This document shows, piece by piece, positions 56,645-64,000 of a stretch of 64,000 nt of DNA. A program made the position numbers and the translations under genes. Origin of the DNA: Breviolum minutum Mf 1.05b.01 (lineage: Eukaryota > Sar > Dinophyceae > Suessiales > Symbiodiniaceae). The first letter of the stretch is position 1. Every line of letters starts with the position of its first letter. The stretch spans positions 62,051 through 126,050 of the forward strand of contig DF240184.1 of the NCBI GenBank assembly GCA_000507305.1, in the 5' to 3' direction. The notes beneath the pieces are model-generated. The model did no database searches, had not been told where the DNA came from, and saw only the letters and a program-made list of their open reading frames with translations.

Positions 56645-59600
56645 GGTTAATTCAAAACAAATTAGATGCCCTGCTAGCTTGACAGGACTACCTCTTTCCG
56701 TTGAACATGAAAAATATCAAGTAGCCTCTTTGCCTTTGCATGCTTCGCTGTTGATGATGTCAACTAGACATGTAGTTGGAACACTGCAAGTTTCAGGTAC
56801 ACGTCTGATTGGGCGAATCTTGTTGTGATTAATTGAAAATTCTTGATCTGTGATTCATTCATATGAATCAAAGCTGATCTGCGATCTTTCTTATCAGGGG
56901 TTAGTCAAGGGGATTGTCATTGTTCCTGGCACAAAGGGGTTTTGGGCAGCGCCATGCTGCGCCAAAAGAAGATATACAAGGAACATCGCAGTCCAACAAG
57001 TTGTTGCCAATGTTGCAAATAAATGTCATTAGTATGTTCAAAGGATGACGTACATATGTATAACAATATATTGTCTATCTATGTTTGGTTTGAAAATATG
57101 TAAGGCATGCCATGATGGTGAACTACATAAGCACAAACCATACTTCACTTACTTTCCTGGAGGACCACTGGTTTGGTTTCATCGAGAACCTGTACAAGTC
57201 TATGCCTGAGGATTTGGATTCAGATCGAGATGATTCAGCTGAGAGGCAACAAGCCCTTCATGCACTTCGCAGCCACATAGCTGGGAAATGGAAGGAAGTG
57301 TCTTCAATGCGAGAGGGCAAGAGTAGAAGTGAAATTGTTACCGAGCTTCAAGAGTTTTTGAAGAGCGTGCGCCAGAATTATGGGAGTGTCCAGATCTGCC
57401 CGCAACCTCTTGAATTGGAGGATAAGTGGGGTGATCATGACGAATGCCAGAGCACAACAGCTGCTAGTGTTTCATCATCCAATGCAAGTTCCAAACTATG
57501 CGAGTTTGATTGGCGGTTTCTCAACATATCATCCGGAGATGGCTGGGGAGTGATGAAGGCTATGTTGGGCCAAACACTCTTACAAGTTTAAATGTTAATA
57601 CACAATTTTGTGGCAATAAACATATTTTGCTTCCAGCTGGCCATTGCACAGGTCAAGCAGGATGTCGATGGCTATTTCCTTTTCATTCCTATGGTTCATG
57701 TTTGGAAGTTCAAGACGGTATTCACGAACTGGTACACCAAGAACTGGGCTTCAGCAGCCGCTCCACTTGCCTTCCAATGGGATCTGAGTGAGAAACACGT
57801 TTCCAGAATTGATTTGGCATTTTGTTAGTTGTGAATGCTACTGTCAAATTTTGATAGGCAAACAGTTACCGCTGTTGCAAGAACTGGCTGCCAAATGCCA
57901 ATTTGGTCTCAGGTGTTGAGAAGGGGTTCCTACAAAGGAAACGTTGCACCACGGGGAACCCAATGCTTACCCATGGATTGCTCTACACTCCCAGGGCTGC
58001 TTGTGCTTGTCACATGTTGGCTATCTGCCAGGGGTTTGAATCTTTTGCAGGTCACCACGTGCCACGACCTACTACAGAGCTTGGAGCGTTTGGTGAATGT
58101 TTCTGCCGCTTGCAAAATGCATCCCCATTACAAGGACTCCTGGATTGAAGTTTCCAACAACATGATTCATGCAGATGATTTACGGTACATTGTCCATGAA
58201 TGTGGCTTTACGTGGAGACAGTTGCTAATTCTGTTTATCACATTTTCATACTTAGCATTTCTTTTTTGGGATGGGTGTGTGGGTGAGTATGGGATGAGGA
58301 AAAATCATCACTTTAATTCCTGAGAAGTGGGGGTTTAAATGCTGTAGAACCACATTAATTTTGTTCCTAGCATCCACCAACAAACCATAAGGTTTATGGC
58401 GAAGCTTCCTGGCAAGAGTGAGTTGGATCATTCCGTATCATTTTGTGACTTTCTCTTCAGCTGGATTAGATTGAGAGATGACGCTGGAAACGGTCCTACA
58501 TGCTCGCATCCTCAAAAGAGCTGTTCATTTCTGGTGTCAAATTGCTGAACGTGATAGTACCTCCAAGGTTACAGATGAGATTCCACCACCTATGAAAGGG
58601 AAGGAACACCCCTTTTCAAAACATGTGCGCATGCATGGTGGGTCTGCTGTTATCCAAAAGCATCTCACCAACAGGTTTCTTTCACGAGGTGGTGGATTTG
58701 TGAGCACAAAGGATGAAAAGACCTTGTTGGAACTTCAGTTGGTACCCAGGGATTCAAGGATTGCATCAATGGCTGCAGGGACCTTTGTTGCAAAACTGAT
58801 GGTGCAACAAAGCCAGGTTCTTCAACAACATGTGAAAAGCTCCCAGGTACCTGTTGCCAATTTTATCTTTGATGCTGCTCGAGTCTACAAGTCGCAGGTA
58901 GGGGTTTTGATGATGTGCTAGCTTCAAGTGTATATAGGACATATATGTGTTTAATTGGGGATGAATGATAGAGCTAAAGGGCTGAATGGTTTGGATTCCC
59001 CTGACAGGTCTGTTGCTTCATTTTTTGAGTGGGCAACTACAGTTTCCCTGGCCCAACTCAGATTCTGAATGACACCGCTGCTTGCACCAATGGGTCGGAA
59101 ATCCTGAAGTCACTAGAAGCTGCTTTCCAAGGGAAATTTCCAGAGGTTTCAGGGGATGTGAAAAAATCAGATCTGTTGATAAAGGAATACCGGTTAGCGA
59201 CCAAAAATCTTGCTAGCATTGGGGAATTGCTTCCAGAACCTCTTGGAAAACTTCAGCATCTCAGATCCCATCCCCAAAAATCCGCTATTACCACGTGGGA
59301 ACTTGGAGCGTGTGAAGTTTGTGGATGAAGAACTACGGTTGTTCAATATCACATCTGGCCAAAGTTTTTGATTCACAATGAAGAGGATGGGACTTCATCA
59401 TCTGACTTCATCAACGATGATTCGTTTCTTCATTTCTGTTTCAGCGCTGATGAGGGCACCGAGGTGGGGGGCCCAACTTAACTTACTTGAAATGGATTCA
59501 AATTCATCTTGAATGTATTTAAATATGAATATTTATTTAGATATACTTAATATTTTAGCATATGTCATTTCACTCCCCCTGTCAGGGCTTCATTGCTTGG

Positions 59601-59792
59601 CAGCATGCAAGTGAGAATGCTTGCTGGTGGAGCTACTGGCCAGATTGCTACCACAAAATGATGCGCAGACAATCGCAAGCATTTGGCAGACATGCTGATA
59701 CCAAACAGACCCAACGACTACTCATGAAGCTTTTCCGTAGCGGCATATCATTTTCCCAGCAGCAAAATCGGTGGTTGCATCTGGACCAATGA
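56645..59792 (+). CDS. Large conserved dinoflagellate protein with FLSRGG motif, multi-exon, partly decayed
   Basis: Exon-like pieces in order: IRCPASLTGLPLSVEHEKYQ (after TACAG at 56644); GLVKGIVIVPGTKGFWAAPC (about 56898); CHDGELHKHKPYFTYFPGG (about 57108); then, after a one-base shift near 57190, MPEDLDSDRDDSAERQQAL to 57560; VKQDVDGYFLFIPMVHVWKF (57652); and CHDLLQSLERLVNVSAACKM (58058). Next come PPPMKGKEHPFSKHVRMHGG, HLTNRFLSRGGGF and PRDSRIASMAAGTFVAKLMV (58590-58897), NYSFPGPTQILNDTAACTN (59033), and WQHASENACWWSYWPDCYHK (59594) to TGA/stop at 59790-59792. The RFLSRGGGF to PRDSRIA block matches from memory a multi-copy dinoflagellate family of unknown role. Early Cys/His residues may bind zinc. 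It closes the plus-strand cluster begun at 48.2 kb. Confidence 0.5.
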
Positions 59793-60076
59793 TAGTTGCA
59801 ATTGAGATTCATCACCATTGATTTTCATGTCATGCAACCCATCATGCATGTCTTGAACCAATCTCAACAAAACTTTCTTTTGAGATTGTCCTCATCAACC
59901 CAAGATTGAAACCAGACAAATTAGTCATTTGTCTGGATTCGTTGGTGAATCTCCGATCTTTGAGGACAGCGTGTTTTCCAATTGTGTTTTATAGGATACA
60001 TGCTGCAACATAAGTCAAAATCATGAGTGACTGTGTGGTTCACTTTTTGAAATTTGTCTCAGGGATCAGGTCAGCC
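59793..60076. other. Spacer before the retroelement
   Basis: Unique sequence. A TTTGTCTCAG acceptor-like end at about 60063 precedes the gag start. No LTR or primer-binding site was recognised. Confidence 0.4.
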
Positions 60077-61264
60077 ATGGCATCATCTGCACTGGAATCC
60101 ACGGCAGCATTTGCCGACTGAGCGAAGGCCGTTGGTGTTGAGCAATGGATCATTGACAAATTCAAAGAGAATCACATGGACACATATGGTCGATTTGCAT
60201 TTTCAGTGACATGTTCGCCTCAACAACCGAATGACCGTCCCTTGGTGGATTTTGTTGAGGGCACTGTTGAAACTCGGGTCAGTGCAGATCAAATGGCAAC
60301 CTTGAGACGATTATTTTTCGAAGCTCATACATTAGCCATTGCAGATGTTAGGGGTCGTGTTGATTCTTCAGATCCTGCAGTTGCGACTCGTAAGTTGCCG
60401 ACCGCAGAAAGGGTGGCAAGGCAGAGGGCTCAAGAGGCCAAGTTGGGGGGTTTGATTTTCAATCCTGATACGATTCCTTCCAATAACACTGTGGACCTTT
60501 TTGTTGACATGTTAGAGACCGGTATTCTTTCATATGTGAAGGCCGAACAGTGTTGCAGCAGATCTCAAGAGGTCAGTTTGATGAAGCGTGACCCTGCCAT
60601 TGCAACTGATGCTAGTGGTGTCCTCAAAGTGTCTTCTAAACAAAAGGATCCCAGTTGTGAAGCCAACACTGAGTTGAAACTTCGTGCTGCCTTACAAAGG
60701 AGGAGTCTTGCGATGGACCTTTCAGGCATCTCATCATTTGAAGTCATCGAAGGCTGGGTGCATTTCTTGTCTTCACATTTGAAAGATCAACCTCGTGGTT
60801 ATTCAAGAGTGACTTTGCAGCAGATCATTGATTGTGATAAGCAGATGTTTGTCATGGCTTCTCATCTTACTATGGGCAAGTTGACAGCGAATCCGGGTGA
60901 GAAGAAGCCGCCAGACGAGGCCATTGCTACATTGAAGTCATCAAGTGAAATTTTGCAGTATTTGGCACCCTTGCAAACATTGAAGAACAGCGACCCTCCA
61001 GTGAAGAACCCTGAAAAGCCTACCAAAGTCCCTAAGACTGATGCTGCAGATAAGGCCAAGGGTTCGGGGAAGAGTCGTGTCTCCATTCCAGATGATTGCA
61101 CTACACATGATGCAGACAATAAGCCTTTATGCTTCAAATTTCAGCAAGGTAAGTGTTCTTTCAAAGGACCTGCTGGCAAGAGGTGCGCCAAAGGATATCA
61201 CAAATGCTACAAGACAGGATGCTTTCGCCTGAAACCATATTTTCAGTGCAATGACACAGGCTGA
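60077..61264 (+). pseudogene. Gag-like nucleocapsid protein with one early stop
   Basis: The natural start is probably the ATG at 60077 (MASSALESTAAFAD), followed by an in-frame TGA at 60119-60121 and then AKAVGVEQWIIDKFKENH, which continues open to 61264. The longest unbroken frame starts at 60176 (MDTYGRFAFSVTCSP, 362 codons). Landmarks include RKLPTAERVARQRAQEAK, ELKLRAALQRRSLAMDL, and a C-terminal Cys/His box: C-x7-C-x9-C-x4-H with CFKFQQGKC and KRCAKGYHKC, then CYKTGCFRLKPYFQC. Such boxes bind RNA in retroelement nucleocapsids, so packaging of element RNA is the inferred role. CGA (Arg) to TGA is the likely origin of the first stop. Downstream, only a TGA separates this frame from the methyltransferase-like region, which is in the same frame. 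Confidence 0.7.
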
Positions 61265-64000
61265 CAACCGTCGGAAGACATCGCGCATAATTTGGGGAAG
61301 ACTTGTAACAAACAGGTTGACGCTCCAGGTGCAAGTGCAACATCCTTGAATTCACCAACTTTGATATCACCTGCATCTTCAAGGGATGCAAAACGTCAGA
61401 AGGTTTCACATGGCCCTCCATTATGTGTTAAGCTATTCGCAGGGAAAGCCACTTTGTCCCGTGCCTTAATACAATCTGGGTTCGAGGTGTTGAGCATTGA
61501 CCATGTTTCAGATTCGCCCATGGCTCCGATCGTTGTATTGGACTTGACAACAAGTTCTGGTCAAACAATTCTGTGGGAAATCCTGGCTAGCGACCGGCTG
61601 TTTTCAGCCCATCTAGGTTTACCCTGCGGGACCTGGAGTAAGGCACGTGAACGTCCAGTGCCCGAACGTTTGAGGCGTATGGGAGTCCCTTCTCCTATAA
61701 GCCGCTTCGGTCGGCCGAATACCCCATGGGTGTTCCGCAACTTTCTGAGCTTGACCGTTTGAAAGTTGAAAAAGCAAACGTGCTTTATCAGTTGGGCCTA
61801 GAAGTTGTCTTGTATCTTACAAAGCGCCGCATTATTGTGAGTGTCGAGAATCCATTTGGAAGCTGGCTATGGGCGGTTTTTATCCGCCTTACTCTGAACA
61901 AATCTCTTGAAGACAGGAGAATATACAACAGTTTGGAGATGGTCCAGTTTCATTCGTGTTGCCATGGGTCAAAGCGTCGAAAAGATACAGGATGGCTTTC
62001 AACACCAGGTGTATATACAGAGTTGAACGCCGTATGTCAGAATGATCATCCGCATGAGCCTTGGGGTGTTTCGTGGCAATTTGGTCAATGGAGATTTGAC
62101 ACATCAGCAGAATCTGCTTATCCTATTTTGCTAGCTCAACGAGCTGCTGCTTGCTTGGTGAAACGGGCCACCACTGACGGGCTCACATTACAACCTTGTT
62201 TTCGACTTCACGATTTGGCAACAGCATCTACAGGCAAGCAAACCAAGAAATATAAGCCTTTGATTCCTGAATATCATCACTTTTCAACCCAAGCAAAGAA
62301 TCTGCCTATACCAGATGGTGCTAAGATACTGGCTCCTCATTTAGGGGGTGTGTCCGAGGAAGTGGCGTCAACAAATGACATTTCGAGTGCTGACAAGTTG
62401 AAGTTGGCTGATCAAAACAAGTTGGGGCATTTTCATTCACCGAAGCAGTTCATCAGTCGTGCAAAGGTGGCGCAACATCCGATGGATTCGACTGAACATT
62501 TGGAGGATGCAACATTGTTTTCCATACAGTACAATTTGCAACATTCTCACGAGCTGATCAAACTTGAAAGGAAGAAGAACTTGCTCCAGGCCAAACTCCT
62601 TGCAAAGCAGCTGGAATCAGACAAGCGAAAACTGCATGAGAGTCTCAATGATAGCATGCAGAAGGTTCTTGATGGCAAGAGACTTCTTTTGTGGAAACAG
62701 TTGCTGATCAAGTACAATTATGATGATATGGCAGTTTGTGACTTTATGTTCAAGGGGGTACCCGTTGTTGGGTGCCATGATACTCCGAGTTGTTATCCTG
62801 AGTTGCTTAAACCTGCTACATTGACCGAAAGTGACTTGCAAGCTTCTGCTGTTTGGAGACGAAGGGCTATCTTGTCGAAGGTTCACCAGGCTGATCCCAG
62901 CCACATTGACCATCTGCTTGAAGCGACGCAGGAAGAGTTGGACTTGGGGTTCTTGGAGGGCCCCTTTTATACTGAACATGAGGTTTCGCGTTTTCTTGGG
63001 AGAAACGACTGGTCGGTCATTAGACGTTTCGTTCTGGTGCAAGGTGCCGAGATGAAACTCAGGCCGATCGACGACTGCCTTGAGGCTCAGCTGAACTTTG
63101 CATATACTTCTTCATCGTATTTGAAGCTGCAGGAGGTTGACTACATTGCAGGACTTGCTTTGAGACTGGCTGATGCGGTGCAGAAGGGTAAGCGACTGGC
63201 TAGGCAAGTGCCTGGATCTTTCAAAAGCGTACAAGCAGCTTGCAGTCCTTCCTGAGCATCGTTATCTAGCAGTGATCTTCTTCCATGACCATGATGGGCA
63301 ACCACGTTTTTTATGTGGCTAATTCTCTGATGTTTGGATCTACAGCAGCAGTGTACTCATTTAACCGGGTCTCACGTTCTCTGTGGTTCCTATTCAATAA
63401 GATGCTGCTCATCCCTTGTGGGGTATTCTACGATGACTTCCCCATGTTTTCTCCCTCGGAGCTTGCAGAGGATGCAGATGCTTCAGCAAGTCTGCTTTTG
63501 GATATGCTGGGGTGGCGTCATGCTAGGACGGGGCCGAAAGGAAAACCGTTTGCTAACACCTTTCAAGTTTTGGGTTGTCAGCTTGACTTGCGACATTTGG
63601 TACATGGCAAAATAGTTTTGGAGAACAAGCAGGGCCGGCTTGAACGAATCTTCAATCAGCTTGGTGCTATTCGTACCCGTGGATGCATGTCTCTCCATGA
63701 GTCCCAGGTCTTGCATGGTCTTTTGAGGTATTCGTGTGGCTTCTTTTCAGGGCGACATCTTCAGCAGGTGTGCTTGGAATTGGTTCAGCTTGGAGTGTCA
63801 CGTGGCCTGCAGACCGGTGGGCGTCTTGAAGAGTTTTGCATCTACGCTGAGAAAGCTCTATCTGCCTGCCAGCCTAAAGTTCTCAGTGCTAGTGATGAGA
63901 AGTGACCTATTCTTATCTTCACGGATGCATCTTGGGAATCTGGACATGGTGGGTTAGGGGCTGTCATCATTGATATGTCAACTCATGACCGTTTTGTTTT
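61265..64000 (+). pseudogene. Pol: methyltransferase-like domain, reverse transcriptase, RNase H start
   Basis: In the gag frame, LCVKLFAGKATLSRALIQSG followed by FEVLSIDH resembles motif I of C5 DNA methyltransferases, and LGLPCGTWSKARERPVPERL holds a PC motif. After a frame change near 61700 (aligned reading PLRSAEYPMGVPQL) comes RIIVSVENPFGSWLWAVF, like the ENV motif. The frame stays open to about 63208 and includes EMKLRPIDDCLEAQLNFAY. An extra base there shifts into LDLSKAYKQLAV (reverse transcriptase motif A), and the T run at 63307-63312 shifts again into FYVANSLMFGS. YDDF at 63429-63440 is the catalytic motif C. TGA at 63903-63905 then interrupts before PILIFTDASWESGHGG, the start of RNase H with its first Asp. 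The order MTase-like, RT, RH is unusual. Product functions are inferred from motifs; this copy cannot make an intact polyprotein. Confidence 0.7.

Larger units (their letters stand above)
60077..64000 (+). mobile_element. Retroelement: gag, methyltransferase-like domain, reverse transcriptase, RNase H start; truncated by the window
   Basis: A gag-type frame with a Cys/His knuckle is followed in the same frame by a methyltransferase-like domain, then reverse transcriptase with YDDF and the start of RNase H at the window end. No LTR, integrase or tyrosine recombinase is visible in the part present, so LTR versus DIRS-like class stays open. The copy is decayed. In-frame TGA occurs at 60119-60121, 61262-61264 and 63903-63905. 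Frame breaks occur near 61700, at about 63208 and in the T run at 63307-63312. Capture of methyltransferases by retrotransposons has been reported in dinoflagellates; whether this is one of those lineages needs a search. Confidence 0.8.

Noticed and set aside
1-64000. Dinoflagellate spliced-leader relics
   Set aside because: I looked for the conserved TTTTGGCTCAAG end of the spliced leader near gene starts and saw none, so retroposed processed genes are not supported.
1-64000. tRNA, rRNA or known structural RNA genes
   Set aside because: No cloverleaf with conserved A and B boxes or rRNA core sequence was recognised by eye. A covariance-model scan would be decisive.

Overview
The window looks like nuclear DNA of a dinoflagellate, most plausibly Symbiodiniaceae or a relative such as Polarella. 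The species cannot be fixed from the sequence. The call rests on three things. First, coding pieces are split by short introns (for example 52 and 78 nt) with GT...AG borders. Second, there is a very high load of minisatellites and low-complexity tracts. Third, and most telling, I recognise protein families that recur in dinoflagellate gene models: a gag/methyltransferase-like/reverse-transcriptase retroelement, two divergent DDE/D-type transposases with an internal C-x2-C, and their companion proteins. That recognition is from memory; no search was run. No rRNA, tRNA, CRISPR array, bacterial operon or complete housekeeping gene was found. Almost everything recognisable is mobile-element derived.

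Layout. 1-10.6 kb is repeat-rich: an 87-bp duplication around an N, degenerate tandem repeats, a paired (CAA)n cassette and a dispersed ~115-bp repeat. 10,638-22,186 is the centrepiece. It is an ~11.5-kb segment bounded by 31-bp terminal inverted repeats with one mismatch, followed by TAAGTAGG-type subterminal repeats. Inside are six same-strand genes (an Ala/Pro/Lys-rich protein, two Lys-rich companions, a Cys-cluster protein, a 2-exon transposase and a small C-terminal gene). Every intergenic spacer and several introns carry a 15-bp hairpin, AGCGG-N5-CCGCT, about 36 copies in all, and I see none outside the element. 22.5-32 kb holds weak exon-like fragments and repeats. 33.7-37 kb holds two MITE-like elements with clear target-site logic and a 2.3-kb low-complexity block. 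37.5-39.6 kb is bounded by LTR-like direct repeats.

40-44.9 kb (minus strand) is a decayed copy of a second transposase system with a broken companion gene. 45-46.8 kb is minisatellites around a broken Glu/Ala/Lys-rich coding stretch. 48.2-59.8 kb (plus strand) is a run of multi-exon genes: a divergent methyltransferase-like protein, an SR/K-rich to Glu/Gln/Arg coiled-coil protein, a small basic-acidic protein, and a larger conserved dinoflagellate protein with an FLSRGG motif. 60.1-64 kb is the 5' part of a retroelement (gag, methyltransferase-like domain, reverse transcriptase, start of RNase H) that runs off the end. It carries three frameshifts and three in-frame stops.

Together the genes suggest layers of autonomous elements, each a same-strand cluster of one catalytic protein plus Lys-rich companions. 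The copy at 10.6-22.2 kb is the best preserved and shows a hairpin system that I do not recognise from any described transposon.
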